From DATBAT01 sp963824805 (lineage in GTDB: Bacteria; Acidobacteriota; Terriglobia; Terriglobales; Acidobacteriaceae), in the NCBI GenBank assembly GCA_963824805.1, contig CAWGQZ010000038.1, positions 4,224 to 68,223 on the forward strand: a DNA stretch of 64,000 nucleotides, written 5' to 3'. Numbering within the stretch: position 1 is the stretch's first letter; each line of letters begins with the position of its first letter. A program made the translations under genes and the position numbers. Under the pieces are notes generated by a model. It ran no database searches. It was not told the origin of the DNA and was given only the letters and a program-made list of their open reading frames with translations. Shown piece by piece: positions 20,956 to 30,931 of the stretch.

Positions 20956-21726
20956 ATGCCTGCGAACCTTGAAGGTCACAACGCGGTTGTATTTGGAGTA
21001 GCAAACAAACGATCGATCGCATGGTCGATTGCCCAGGGCTTGCACACTGCCGGAGCCAAAATCGCGGTGACATATCAAAACCCGCGCCTGGAGCAGGAAG
21101 CTAAGGATCTGATTCTTTCGTTGCCCGGAGCTGAGGCATTCATGTGCGACGTCTCCAAGGACGCCGAAATTGACCAGCTTTTCGCAACACTTAAAGAACG
21201 ATTCGGGAAACTCGACACGATTGTCCATAGCGTTGCCTATGCTCCCGCCGAAGAACTTAAGGGGGACTTCGTTAACACCTCGCGTGAAGGCTTCCGCATA
21301 GCACACGACATTAGCGTCTATTCGTTAATCGCCGTTTCCCGCGCCGCCGCACCATTAATGGAGAGCGGCGGCAGCATCATTACCATGACCTACTATGGCG
21401 CGGAAAAAGTTGTGCCGCACTATAACGTGATGGGGGTAGCCAAGGCGGCCCTGGAGTGTACGGTTCGATACCTGGCGAATGATCTGGGCCGTAAGAATAT
21501 TCGTGTGAATGCAATTTCTGCTGGTCCGATCAAGACCCTGGCGTCCCGGGGCATTTCCGGTTTAGGGGACATGCTCAAAGCCCACTCCGACCGCGCTCCT
21601 CTGCATCGCAATGTGGATGTGAACGAAGTCGGAGCTACGGGAGTATTCCTCGCCTCGGACGGCAGTTCGGGAATCACTGGCGAGGTTATTTACGTCGACT
21701 GCGGTTACAACATCATGGGATTTTGA
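20956..21726 (+). CDS. fabI: enoyl-[acyl-carrier-protein] reductase (NADH) FabI
   Basis: FabI catalyses the last reduction step of fatty-acid elongation in the cytoplasm. The 256-residue SDR-family protein has the FabI-type cofactor motif VVFGVANKRSIAW, CDVSKDAEIDQLF, HSVAYAPAEELKGDF, the catalytic Tyr-Lys (TMTYYGAEKVVPHYNVMGVAKAAL) and NAISAGPIKTLASRGI, all typical FabI. It is the triclosan/isoniazid-target class. The ATG at 20956 sits behind GGAG; the longer upstream reading is unconserved. It is transcribed divergently from the aminotransferase. Confidence 0.96.
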   Translation: MPANLEGHNAVVFGVANKRSIAWSIAQGLHTAGAKIAVTYQNPRLEQEAKDLILSLPGAEAFMCDVSKDAEIDQLFATLKERFGKLDTIVHSVAYAPAEELKGDFVNTSREGFRIAHDISVYSLIAVSRAAAPLMESGGSIITMTYYGAEKVVPHYNVMGVAKAALECTVRYLANDLGRKNIRVNAISAGPIKTLASRGISGLGDMLKAHSDRAPLHRNVDVNEVGATGVFLASDGSSGITGEVIYVDCGYNIMGF

Positions 21727-21763
21727 ACCGTGGCCACGTGGCAACCATCGAACATTTGACGTG

Positions 21764-22240
21764 TCACGACTCAGATAGACACGGCCCTTCGCTCCTTGCA
21801 CTCGCGGCTCTGCCCAGATCGATTCGAACCTTGCGGTCGTTTTCTCCCAATCGTTGTAAAGCAATTTCCACGTCGCGCTCACGCTCGAAGCGGGGGAACT
21901 TTTCTCCCCACTCGATCAGCAACACACTGTTCTCTCCTATGAGATCCTCCAAGCCGAGAGTTTCCAATTGCCGAGGCGTATCCACTCTATACAGATCGAT
22001 GTGAAACAGGCTCGCGTCCGGCCCGCGGTACTCGTGCACAAGTGTGAACGTGGGACTGGTGACATCTTCCTGAGAAGCGGCGCGAAAACCCTCTGCAATT
22101 CCCTTTACCAGCGTCGTCTTGCCCGCGCCCAGATCGCCACGAAGTAGTACGATCTTCGGAGGAACCAATTTCCCAGCGAGCTCTCGTCCCAAGGCGATGG
22201 TTTCGTCGGGAGAATGAGTGGTGAACTCTTGCGTTTCCAC
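21764..22240 (-). CDS. tsaE: tRNA threonylcarbamoyladenosine biosynthesis ATPase TsaE
   Basis: TsaE is the small ATPase that works with TsaB and TsaD to make t6A37 on ANN-decoding tRNAs. The 158-residue protein carries the P-loop GDLGAGKTT, SPTFTLVHEY, FHIDLYR and IEWGEKFPRFE, a complete set of TsaE motifs. It follows the PilZ-like and nnr genes on the same strand, and nnr-tsaE adjacency is widespread in bacteria. The gap to the PilZ-like stop is 21 nt. Confidence 0.94.
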   Translation of the reverse strand: METQEFTTHSPDETIALGRELAGKLVPPKIVLLRGDLGAGKTTLVKGIAEGFRAASQEDVTSPTFTLVHEYRGPDASLFHIDLYRVDTPRQLETLGLEDLIGENSVLLIEWGEKFPRFERERDVEIALQRLGENDRKVRIDLGRAASARSEGPCLSES

Positions 22241-22261
22241 GCAATCAGTATAGCGAGGAAA

Positions 22262-22643
22262 TCAGAGGCGCCTGAGGGCGCTCGATGTAGGAACCGATCT
22301 TTGATCGGCGGCCACATCGGCGAGCATTCGCAGGGTTCGGTGGTCCTCGTCGTCGAGAGCGATGAAGCGGAAGGGCTGCAAGGCTCCATTCGGCTTCCGA
22401 CACCGGAGTCAACATTTCAGCCATGCCATGGACGGTGGAGGACTGCGCCTGGAAGGCCAGTTCCACAAAGTCTCCGGTCGAAAGTGGCGCGCCCACTTGC
22501 AGCAACCCGCCGGTCACTGAAACGATCTTCAATTTGCAATTGGTATGCTGGCCACTTTCCTGCACGACGATGGCAGCCACTGGCTTCGTCATCTGAATGC
22601 GCGTGGCCCGGCGACGCGGGTGGGGTTGGGGGAAGTGCGTCAT
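22262..22643 (-). CDS. PilZ-like domain protein (one frameshift)
   Basis: This small protein of ~126 residues has an N-terminal RRRATR (like the c-di-GMP-binding RxxxR), VSVTGGLLQV (like the [D/N]xSxxG strand), and a beta-barrel continuing MAEMLTPVSEAEWSL. As read, it derails at ~22370-22382. One base out, the frame continues QPFRFIALDDEDHRTLRML and stops at 22262-22264. PilZ domains bind cyclic di-GMP, but the D/NxSxxG motif is degenerate, so binding is uncertain. The ATG at 22643 (MTHFPQPHPRRR) is my start; a GTG at 22679 is possible. Confidence 0.6.
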
Positions 22644-22797
22644 CGCCTTAACGATTTCACAAGGCCGACCGACAGTCACGATTACGAAAGCGGTTGGCCG
22701 GATTCAAACTTCCCAATTGTGAACGGCCGAGGCAAAGCTCTAAGGACAATCGTCTATCGCATTCCCAAAATGCAGGTAACTGCCCTGGAGGACGTAG

Positions 22798-24370
22798 TTA
22801 ACCAATCTCGACCGTCGCGGATTCTGCCGCGGAACGGGTGCGGCGAAAGGCTTCCGGCAGGCCGTCCAACAGGTCGGTAGCAATCAATGATTGCTCACCC
22901 TTGTCTTCGCGCGCGACATCTCCTGCCAGTCCGTGGAGATAGACCGCCGCGATCACTGCCTCAAAAGGCTGCTTTGGATGTTGGGCCAGGAGGCCGGCGG
23001 TCATCCCTGTGAGAATGTCGCCAGTACCGCCAGTCGCCATTCCCGGGTTCCCAGTCGGGTTCACCCAAACTGTGCCGTCCGGCATGAGCAATCAAGGTTC
23101 GGTCACCTTTGAGAACGACAATGAGCTGGTGTTCGCGGGCAAAAGTTCTGGCGGCATTCAGTCGATCGCGCTGTACATCTCCCACTGTACTGCCCAGCAG
23201 GCGCGCCATCTCTCCGGGATGCGGAGTAATCACGATGGTTCTCCCACTGCCGTTTAGATCCGACGCGCGGCCTTCGAAGGCATTTAGGCCATCCGCATCC
23301 AAAACCATCGGGGTGGCGAACTTCTTCACCACTGTACGTACAAATTCGGCAGTTTCATTATGTCGCGAAATTCCTGGACCCACCGCCAGAACAGTCTTGC
23401 CCTTGACCAACGCATCGACGTGGCCATATCCGAGCGCCCGCAACGAAATACTGCCAATCTCGGTTTCTTCCAGCGCTTCCGTCATGATTTCGGGATGGTA
23501 GCCCGCAACCGTAGCTAATACGGACTTCGGAGTTCCGACCGTGGAGAGCCCAGCCCCAGCTCGCAGCACCGCGATTCCCGCCATTCCGGCGGCTCCCGCC
23601 TTACCGACCGATCCGCCCAGAACCAGCACGTGCCCATATAATCCTTTGTTCGAATCTCGCGGACGAGGCGCCAGCAGCGATGCAATATCGCGGGGGGTGA
23701 TCAGGTTGAGTTGCAGTGACGAGACGATGGCCTCTTGCGGCGACTCGATAGGCGCGATTACAGTTGGTCCGCTGGTGAACGATCCGAAGACATGAGCCGG
23801 ACGTGGAGCAGTAAAGGTAACAATCGCGTCGGCCCGGGCAATTGTACCGGTCTGTGGGCACATAGCATCAGCATCGGCGCCGGAAGGTATATCCACCGCC
23901 ACGACGGGCGAGGAGCTTTGATTAATCCGCGCGATAGCTTCGGCGTACAAGCCGCTTGCCGGTGGACGAAATCCGGTGCCCAGAACCGCGTCGAGCAACA
24001 AATCGCAACCAAACACCGCCTGGCTCGCCTGCGCAGCCAGATCTTCGGAGGATCGGGCCACGACCGCAGTAACCGGCAGCCGGGAAAAATTCGCAGCGGC
24101 GTCTCCCTTTAGTTCGGCGGGATCGGCCAACAGTAAGACTTGAACCTCCAGCCCCGCTGCATGCAACCGTCTGGCAGCAACAAACCCGTCGCCGCCATTG
24201 TTTCCCTTGCCGCAAATCACACCAACGGTTTCTGCTATCCGGTAGCGCTTGGAAACAAAATCGGCAACTGCACTGCCGGCATTATCCATAAGACGGAGCG
24301 AGGGTATGCCGAAGCGCTCGGTAGTACTGCGGTCGATCTCGCGCATTTCGGCGGCAGTAACGATCTTCAT
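22798..24370 (-). CDS. nnr: bifunctional NAD(P)H-hydrate repair enzyme Nnr (one frameshift)
   Basis: This is a fusion of NAD(P)HX epimerase (N-terminal half) and ADP-dependent NAD(P)HX dehydratase (C-terminal half), repairing hydrated NAD(P)H. The start MKIVTAAEMREIDRST is typical. The epimerase motif GKGNNGGDGFVAAR lies at ~53-66. The dehydratase half begins near LLAPRPRDSNKGLYGHVLVLGGS and includes VLDADGLNAF and TPHPGEMARLL. An apparent extra base at ~23078-23083 shifts the frame. Beyond it GTVWVNPTGNPGMATGGTGDILTGM (catalytic Asp in GTGDIL) continues to 22798. Joined length is ~523 residues, normal for Nnr. It overlaps the K+ channel gene by 4 nt. Confidence 0.92.
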
Positions 24371-25362
24371 GACGGTGATGCCATCTGTTCCAGACGGCGA
24401 AGTTGCGACGGTTGTCCCATGGCGATCAAATAATCGCCCGGCTCGATGCGGTCGTCGGAGGAGGGATTGAAACGCATTTCCTGAGAACGCTTGATTGCCA
24501 GAATGATTACTCCTGAATCCTGACGTACGTGAGACCCTTCGATGGTCTTACCCGCCACCGAAGAAGCCGCTCCCACGGAGATCTCTCCAATTTCCAGATC
24601 CATTCCCAAATGTGTGGTAGCGGTGTCAAAGAAGCTGAGCACATGCGGCTGGAGAAAGGATTGTGCGATCCGGCGCCCCGCCGAAGAGTACGGAGAAACC
24701 ACCGCATCAGCGCCAGCCTTGAGCAGATGCTTTTCGGCATCTTCTTCCGACGCGCGCGCAATGATCTTGAGCTTGGAATTTAATCCACGGGCGGTTAGTA
24801 CGATGTAAACGTTGGTCGCATCGGTGGTGGTAGCAGCGACGAGGCCACGCGCTTTCTCGATGTTGACCTGGCGGAGGGTATGTTCCTGGGTGGCATCGCC
24901 CACCAGGGTCAGCCAGCCATTGCCATAGCGCGCCAGCTTCTGTTCGTTCTGGTCGATCACCACGAACGGAGCGGGTTTGCGGGATAACTCGCGGGCGGCG
25001 CTCCGGCCGACCCGTCCAGCTCCACAAATAATGTAATGGTCGGAAAGCTGGGTGATCTCGCGTTCCATTTTCCGCCTTCCGAAGAAGTTGCCCAGCTCAA
25101 ATTCTAGCAAAGCCTGGGTAAGCGTCCCGATGCCCAGAAATACCAGCGAAACTCCCGAAACGATCAGTACGAGATTAAGAATGCGTCCGGCGTGCGAAAG
25201 CGGATGGACTTCCTGATACCCGATGGTGGTGAAGGTTGTGACCACCATGTAGAGGCCGTCAAACCAAGGCCAGCCTTCGATGAAATGGAAGCCGACTGCC
25301 CCCATCACCAGCAAGACGGCCAGCGCAAGTCCAATGAGCCGAAGATGGCGCAGCGATCTCAT
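24367..25362 (-). CDS. potassium channel protein with TrkA-N and TrkA-C domains
   Basis: This 331-residue membrane protein has TM1 at ~8-27, a pore loop with selectivity filter TTIGYQE (~45-51), TM2 at ~62-85, then a cytosolic RCK domain with Rossmann motif CGAGRVGRSAA (~113-123) and VIDQNEQKLARY. A TrkA-C-like domain (GEISVGAASSVAGKTI to PGDYLIAMG) closes it. It should form a tetrameric K+ channel gated by a nucleotide or ion through RCK. The start lies 4 codons before the first hydrophobic stretch. It overlaps nnr by 4 nt, suggesting translational coupling. Confidence 0.88.
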   Translation of the reverse strand: MRSLRHLRLIGLALAVLLVMGAVGFHFIEGWPWFDGLYMVVTTFTTIGYQEVHPLSHAGRILNLVLIVSGVSLVFLGIGTLTQALLEFELGNFFGRRKMEREITQLSDHYIICGAGRVGRSAARELSRKPAPFVVIDQNEQKLARYGNGWLTLVGDATQEHTLRQVNIEKARGLVAATTTDATNVYIVLTARGLNSKLKIIARASEEDAEKHLLKAGADAVVSPYSSAGRRIAQSFLQPHVLSFFDTATTHLGMDLEIGEISVGAASSVAGKTIEGSHVRQDSGVIILAIKRSQEMRFNPSSDDRIEPGDYLIAMGQPSQLRRLEQMASPS

Positions 25363-25467
25363 GCGTCGGCACGACTATAGAGCAATTGTCATGCTGAGCG
25401 CAGCCTGAACAATCGCCTTGCAGAAAGGAAATGCCTCCCGCGGGACGCCTCACCGTGAGTAGGCACA

Positions 25468-26973
25468 TTAATCCGCCATCGTCCCCGCAGGTTTGGGCGC
25501 GTTCGAGGCCAGTGCTTGCACCTTACTATGCCTTCGTCCGTAGGCGAAATAGACCACCAGGCCGAGCAGCATCCAGACGATCAGGCGCAGCCAATTGGTC
25601 CAACCGAGGCCATAGATCATGGAGCCGCAGATCAGTACGCCTGCTATCGAAACAAACGGCACCGCAGGCACCTTGAATGCACGCTGCAGGTCAGGCCGCT
25701 TGCGCCGCAGGATCCAGACTGCAATACATACCAGAACGAACGCGAACAGCGTCCCGATACTGGTCATTTCTCCAACAATGTCTTCCGGAAGAAATCCCGC
25801 GAACAATCCCGTGAATACAAAAAAGAGCATGTTGGACTTGTAAGGTGTGCGGTACCGGGGGTGGATGTCGGAAAAGATCTTCGGCACCAGACCATCGTTG
25901 CTCATTGAATAAAAGACGCGCGACTGGCCGAGCAGCATGACCAGGATTACCGATGAGAATCCTGCCAGAATCGCGACTGTGACTGATTTCGATAACCACT
26001 CATAGCCGTGCATGTATTTTGTGATCGCAAAAGCGACTGATGCTTCACGACCGGTCGAGCGGAAATCCTCAACCGTCGCGACGCCGCTAAGGACGTAAGC
26101 GAAAAGCACATAGAGAATAGTGCAGATCACTAGCGAACCCAGGATGCCAATTGGCATATCACGCTTCGGATTCTTTGCTTCCTGAGCCGCGGTAGATACC
26201 GCGTCAAAACCGATATAAGCGAAGAACACAACTCCCGCCGCGCCGAGAATTCCCAATATGCCACCAAAGTGGTGAGAAATGCCCTGAGGAGTCACATAGG
26301 TCGTTGGCACCGGAATGAACGGAGTGTGATTCGCTGGATTGATGAAGCCCCAGCCGATACTGATCACCAAAATGACGATCGCTACCTTTACCACCACGAT
26401 GAAACCGTTCACGAGCGCAGATTCCTGGGTTCCTTTTATGAGCAGGGCTGATAAAACCAGCAAAATGAACAATGCCGGAAGATTGATAATTCCCTGCTGC
26501 CCCCCCATGTGCTCCAGAGGAGAGTGACTCCATTGATATGGAATCCGCATACCAAACCAATCGAGCACACGGTTGCAATATTCGCTCCAACCGATGGAGA
26601 CCGTCGCTGCACCGACCGCGTACTCCAACACCAAATCCCAGCCGATAATCCAAGCCACCAACTCTCCCATAGTGCAGTAGGAATAGGTGTAGGCACTCCC
26701 CGCAACTGGGATCATTGACGCGAATTCGGCGTAACAGAGTCCAGCAAAGGCACAACCGAAGCCTGCCACAATAAATGCTAGTGTTACCGACGGCCCGGAG
26801 CGATCGGCAATAGCGGCAGCTGTCCGCACAAACAAACCGGCGCCGATGATTGCGCCGATTCCGAGCATGATGAGATTGACGGGACCGAGGGTACGTTTCA
26901 AGCTATGCTCGTTGGTCTCCGACGCCTCCTGCATCAGGGTGGTTAGAGACTTGGTTGCCGTCAAATTCGCCAT
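25468..26973 (-). CDS. amino acid permease, APC superfamily (cationic amino acid transporter-like)
   Basis: This 501-residue polytopic transporter has about 12-14 helices. The ATG at 26973 (MANLTATKSLTTLMQ) is preceded by AAGGAGCG; the longer in-frame upstream reading runs through the neighbouring gene and is not real. Signatures are LKRTLGPVNLIMLGIGAIIGAG, GLCYAEFASMIPVAGSAYTYSY, GFDAVSTAAQEAKNPKRDMPIGI and SRVFYSMSNDGLVP. These fit the CAT/YfnA group, which moves cationic or branched amino acids with protons. It lies 32 nt after a second APC permease on the same strand. Confidence 0.87.
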   Translation of the reverse strand: MANLTATKSLTTLMQEASETNEHSLKRTLGPVNLIMLGIGAIIGAGLFVRTAAAIADRSGPSVTLAFIVAGFGCAFAGLCYAEFASMIPVAGSAYTYSYCTMGELVAWIIGWDLVLEYAVGAATVSIGWSEYCNRVLDWFGMRIPYQWSHSPLEHMGGQQGIINLPALFILLVLSALLIKGTQESALVNGFIVVVKVAIVILVISIGWGFINPANHTPFIPVPTTYVTPQGISHHFGGILGILGAAGVVFFAYIGFDAVSTAAQEAKNPKRDMPIGILGSLVICTILYVLFAYVLSGVATVEDFRSTGREASVAFAITKYMHGYEWLSKSVTVAILAGFSSVILVMLLGQSRVFYSMSNDGLVPKIFSDIHPRYRTPYKSNMLFFVFTGLFAGFLPEDIVGEMTSIGTLFAFVLVCIAVWILRRKRPDLQRAFKVPAVPFVSIAGVLICGSMIYGLGWTNWLRLIVWMLLGLVVYFAYGRRHSKVQALASNAPKPAGTMAD

Positions 26974-27005
26974 GAAAACGCTCCTTAAGAAGTGTAGGGG
27001 TTCAA

Positions 27006-28583
27006 CTACGCTGCAGCAGTCGTTTTCCGCCGCGAATTCCACGCATAATATACGGGAATCCCCAGCAGGACGATGATCAATCCCGGCCAAGTGAATTGCG
27101 GCTTGTAGCGCAACAGGACTACATCGATAAAGACAGCCATCAGAATATATATCGCCGGCAGCACTGGATAGCCGACAGCGCGATAGGGCCGCTCCGCATC
27201 CGGACGTGTCTTGCGCAACACAAAAAGCGCCACGATGGTCAGGACATAGAAGACCAAAACCGCAAACACGATGTAGTCCAGAAGCTGACCGTAACTGCCC
27301 GAGATGCAAAGCACGCAGGTCCATAGCATCTGCACCATTAACGAGACTGCCGGGGTCTTGTAGGTTGGGTGCAGCTTGGCGACATTCTTGAAAAAGAGGC
27401 CGTCTTTGGCCATGGCGTAGTAGACGCGGGATCCGGCCAGGATCAACCCGTTGCAGCATCCGAAGGTCGAGAGCATGATGGCAACCGCCATCAGCGTGCC
27501 ACCTATCGAGCCAAAGATTTGCGTCATCACCGCGGTGCCGACCCGGTCTTCAGTGGCGTATTTGATTCCCCGGGCGAGGATGGTGGTTCCCGCAGGATCG
27601 CCATTGAGCGGCAAGGCATTCAGATAAATGAAATTGCAGGCCACGTAAAGGGCAATCACGATGCCCGTGCCCAAAGCCAGCGAGAGCGGCAGGTTACGGC
27701 TGGGATTCTTGACCTCGGCGGCGGTGAAAGTCACGTTGTTCCAGGCGTCGGCCGAGAACAGCGATCCAACCTGAGCCACCGCCAGAATGGTTAATGCACC
27801 CACAAATACCGTCGGGCCGCCGACCCCTACCTGAACCGCGTGTTGGGCCGAAAGGCCAGCATTGTGCCAGAAGTTGCCATGGAAGTTTGCAGCCAGTGCC
27901 TGCGCGTTGCGGCCGAGAAGAATCCCGATGGCCACCAGCCCGAACAACGCGGAAGCTTTGGCTACGGTGAATACGTTCTGAATCATTGCTCCGGTCTTGA
28001 GACCCGAAACATTGATGATCGAGAGAACAACCACCACGCCAATGGCGACCAGATTCTGGGTGCTCAGGCCTACTTCCATGTTGCCCAGTACCATTGGGCC
28101 GAGGTGGATCGGAGGAACTTTCCAGATATGTAGTACCCAGTTGGAGGAAGAAATTGAGGGGAAGAAGACGCCCAGGAATTTGCCGAAGGCTACACCCACC
28201 GCTGCAATGGTTCCGGTCTGGATGACCAGGAACAGCGTCCATCCATATAAGAAGCCCCACAGCGGCCCCAGCGCTTCCCGCAGGTAGACGTATTGCCCGC
28301 CGGCACGCGGCATCATGGCAGCCAGTTCGCCATAGCTGAGGGCAGCAGCGATGGTCATGAATCCGGTAACCAGCCATGCGCCAATCAGCAAAGCGGGAGA
28401 ATCAACTTCGCGGGAGATCTCGGAGGAAACGATGAATATGCCCGAGCCGATCATCGAACCAATCACCAGCATGGTTGCGCTGGTTAGTCCGAGACCTTTG
28501 ACGAGTTCTTTGTCTTGATGGGTGGCGACGTCCCACTCAGAAGAGGCTGCCGGTATGGTGGGATCCTTGGCCTGGGTGCTCAA
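27006..28583 (-). CDS. amino acid permease, APC superfamily (LAT/SteT-like)
   Basis: This 525-residue transporter with ~12 helices starts at TTG 28583, just behind GGGAG. A TTG at 28643 would add 20 unconserved residues. Motifs include GLGLTSATMLVIGSMIGSGIF, ALSYGELAAMMPRAGGQYVYLREALG, DAWNNVTFTAAEVKNPSRNLP and AGSRVYYAMAKDGLFF. These match the L-amino-acid exchanger group (SteT-type) rather than the neighbour's CAT type. The two permeases are probably co-transcribed, but their substrates cannot be told from sequence. Confidence 0.85.
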   Translation of the reverse strand: MSTQAKDPTIPAASSEWDVATHQDKELVKGLGLTSATMLVIGSMIGSGIFIVSSEISREVDSPALLIGAWLVTGFMTIAAALSYGELAAMMPRAGGQYVYLREALGPLWGFLYGWTLFLVIQTGTIAAVGVAFGKFLGVFFPSISSSNWVLHIWKVPPIHLGPMVLGNMEVGLSTQNLVAIGVVVVLSIINVSGLKTGAMIQNVFTVAKASALFGLVAIGILLGRNAQALAANFHGNFWHNAGLSAQHAVQVGVGGPTVFVGALTILAVAQVGSLFSADAWNNVTFTAAEVKNPSRNLPLSLALGTGIVIALYVACNFIYLNALPLNGDPAGTTILARGIKYATEDRVGTAVMTQIFGSIGGTLMAVAIMLSTFGCCNGLILAGSRVYYAMAKDGLFFKNVAKLHPTYKTPAVSLMVQMLWTCVLCISGSYGQLLDYIVFAVLVFYVLTIVALFVLRKTRPDAERPYRAVGYPVLPAIYILMAVFIDVVLLRYKPQFTWPGLIIVLLGIPVYYAWNSRRKTTAAA

Positions 28584-28693
28584 CGCTACTCCCTGATAAG
28601 TAGGGCGCCCCGTCCCGCGCGGGGGGCGGGGATTTTGCACCAAGTCAGGTCAAAACCCCACCGTCGAAGACTTAACCCTACGTCGGTGAAACT

Positions 28694-29302
28694 CTACCGT
28701 AATATCCGGAAAAAGTCCTCTGCCGACTTGCGAGGCTCTGTTAACAGATCAGATATTACTGCAATGGAGTCAGCCCCCGCTTCGAACACTGCGCGGCAAT
28801 TCTCGCGAGTGATCCCGCCAATGGCGACTAATGGCTTGTCTGTCAGTAGCTTGGCCTGCCGAACTCCCTCGAGGCCGATTACCGGGTCGGGATCCGCCTT
28901 GGTGGAAGTAGCGAAAACAGGCCCAACCGCCAGGTAATTTGCCGGTTTTTTGGTCGCTTCTGAGACTTGTTTGGGATTGTGGGTCGAAACGCCAAGCCAA
29001 AGCTCGTCTCCGATGATCCTGCGCACGCCTTCGGGAGACAGATCGTCCTGCCCGACATGGACCCCGTCGAACTCGGCAGCCAGGCAAAGGTCGGCACGGT
29101 CGTTCATGATGAGCTTTACGCCAACCGCCTGCCGCATTGCCCTAGCCTGTTCCAGCATCTGCCTGCCGTTGCCGTTCTTGTTGCGGTATTGCAGCAAAGT
29201 ACAGCCCGCAGCCGCCAACTCCTCGGCGAAAGAGAGGAGCTTGCCGATCTCGCTAAAATGGCTTGCGTCAATGACGGGATAGAGCTTGGGAACGGCAATC
29301 AT
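28694..29302 (-). CDS. thiE: thiamine-phosphate synthase
   Basis: ThiE joins the thiazole and pyrimidine phosphates to form thiamine phosphate. This 202-residue TIM barrel has KLYPVIDASHF, LLQYRNKNG (pyrophosphate-contact Arg), LIMNDRADLCLAAEFDGVHVGQDDL, LGVSTHNPKQV, YLAVGPVFATSTK and VAIGGITRENC. It is complete and typical in size. No other thi gene and no TPP riboswitch is visible beside it. It follows accC on the same strand after 122 nt that include a weak hairpin. Confidence 0.94.
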   Translation of the reverse strand: MIAVPKLYPVIDASHFSEIGKLLSFAEELAAAGCTLLQYRNKNGNGRQMLEQARAMRQAVGVKLIMNDRADLCLAAEFDGVHVGQDDLSPEGVRRIIGDELWLGVSTHNPKQVSEATKKPANYLAVGPVFATSTKADPDPVIGLEGVRQAKLLTDKPLVAIGGITRENCRAVFEAGADSIAVISDLLTEPRKSAEDFFRILR

Positions 29303-29379
29303 TAAGATCGAAGTAGACGCACGATGAAGCGAACTAGCTGCTCTGTTCTAACACTGTCGCGGGAGGGCGGCGCTTGCCA

Positions 29380-29399
29380 CAAAATCACCTTGTGGTGAT
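29380..29399 (-). terminator. possible weak intrinsic terminator after accC
   Basis: A 6-bp perfect stem (29384-29389 with 29394-29399, loop of 4) is followed on the minus strand by TTTTG. It lies 26 nt past the accC stop and before thiE. The stem is short and the T-run brief, so read-through into thiE is likely. Confidence 0.3.
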
Positions 29400-29424
29400 C
29401 AGCACCCCCTAAGACCGTTTGCGC

Positions 29425-30816
29425 TCATTGAGTTGAGGTTTCCACAGCAGATCTGTGCCCTGTGGGCTTGACGGTCTTGGCCAGAAAACGCTCGATAAAT
29501 GTGGTATCAACGTTGCCGGCGCGGAAATCGGGATCGGCCAGAATCCGGCGATGCAGAGGGATGGTAGTGTAGACACCCTCAACGATGAACATCTCCAGAG
29601 CGCGAGCCATACGCGAGATCGCCTCGGGACGGTCTTTGCCACGGACGATCAGCTTGGCAATCAGGGAGTCATAATAGGGAGGAATGACCCCTTCCGCATA
29701 AGCGGCGGTGTCGATGCGAACCCCGGTGCCTCCTGGCGGATGAAAAGAGGTGATCTTGCCCGCCGACGGGGTGAATTTCTCGGGATGCTCGGCGTTGATA
29801 CGGCACTCGATGGCGTGCCCGCGATGGACCACCGGGCCGTGCAGCACGTCCACCATCTTCTCACCCCAGGCCAAGAGAATCTGGCTCTTGACCAGATCGA
29901 CGTCTGTCACCATCTCGGTCACCGGATGCTCCACCTGAATGCGGGTGTTCATCTCGATGAAATAAAGCCGACGGTCTTCATCCATGAGGAATTCGATCGT
30001 GCCGGCATTGACATATCCGATTTCTGAAAGTGTCTTCGACAGCATGGCGCCGATCTCCTGGCGCAACTCCGGGCTCACCTGCGGAGACGGTGATTCCTCG
30101 AGCAGCTTCTGGTGACGCCGCTGAATGGAGCACTCGCGTTCGCCAAGGCTGACCACGCTCCCGTACTGGTCCGCCAGTACCTGAAACTCGATGTGTCGGG
30201 GCCGCTCAATGAACTTCTCCATGTAGAGGTCGCCGTTGCCGAAGGCGGCTGCGGCTTCTGACTGGGCCGCCTTAAATAAACCCGGCAACTCCTGTTCGCT
30301 GCGCACGATGCGCATACCGCGTCCGCCCCCGCCGGCAGAGGCTTTGATAATCACGGGATATCCCACCTGCTTGGCCCATTCCATGGCCTCGCCCTCGGAA
30401 GCCAGAATGCCTTCCGATCCGGGCAGGATCGGAACGCCCGCCTTCTTCATTGCCGCCCGCGCCTTTTCCTTTTCGCCCATGAGACGCGTGATCTCGGGGG
30501 GAGGACCGATAAACTTGATATTGGAAGTCTCACAGACCTCGGCAAAGTTGGCGTTCTCGGCCAGCAGTCCATAGCCTGGGTGTACGGCGTCTACATTGGC
30601 AATTTCGGCGGCGCTGATCACGGCTGGGATGTTCAAGTAGCTCAATGCTAGCTGGGGAGGTCCAATACAGATCGCTTCATCGGCGAAACGCACATGCAGT
30701 GAATTGCGGTCAGCTTCGCTGTAAATCGCGACCGTGCGGATGCCAAGTTCCTTGCAGGCGCAAATCACCCGCAGAGCGATCTCACCTCGATTGGCGATTA
30801 GGATCTTCTTGAACAT
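29425..30816 (-). CDS. accC: acetyl-CoA carboxylase, biotin carboxylase subunit
   Basis: AccC carboxylates the biotin on AccB using ATP and bicarbonate, starting fatty-acid synthesis. The 463-residue protein begins MFKKILIANRGEIALRV and shows the ATP-grasp glycine loop KASAGGGGRGMR, the YMEKFIERPRHIEFQVL segment, RRHQKLLEESPSP, and the active region YFIEMNTRIQVEHPVTEM. It is full length; the last ~15 residues (ETSTQ tail) are unconserved. It follows accB in the conserved accB-accC order, 115 nt apart. Confidence 0.96.
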   Translation of the reverse strand: MFKKILIANRGEIALRVICACKELGIRTVAIYSEADRNSLHVRFADEAICIGPPQLALSYLNIPAVISAAEIANVDAVHPGYGLLAENANFAEVCETSNIKFIGPPPEITRLMGEKEKARAAMKKAGVPILPGSEGILASEGEAMEWAKQVGYPVIIKASAGGGGRGMRIVRSEQELPGLFKAAQSEAAAAFGNGDLYMEKFIERPRHIEFQVLADQYGSVVSLGERECSIQRRHQKLLEESPSPQVSPELRQEIGAMLSKTLSEIGYVNAGTIEFLMDEDRRLYFIEMNTRIQVEHPVTEMVTDVDLVKSQILLAWGEKMVDVLHGPVVHRGHAIECRINAEHPEKFTPSAGKITSFHPPGGTGVRIDTAAYAEGVIPPYYDSLIAKLIVRGKDRPEAISRMARALEMFIVEGVYTTIPLHRRILADPDFRAGNVDTTFIERFLAKTVKPTGHRSAVETSTQ

Positions 30817-30931
30817 TCCTGTTGGGGCATTCTATTCGGGGGTCGATTTCCTGAGGAAATCGAGACTGATACCCCTTGAATCGTTGTCGTCCCGAGCGCA
30901 GCTGTGGACGACAATTTCAGAGAGTGTTACC

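Noticed and set aside
20923..21306. N-terminal extension of the aminotransferase frame across fabI
   Set aside because: Antisense to the conserved FabI N-terminus; not part of either gene.
28600..28640. GC-rich hairpin upstream of the APC permease as a riboswitch
   Set aside because: It is a plain CCCCG/CGGGG palindrome with no recognisable aptamer; it could be a weak transcript end for the other strand.
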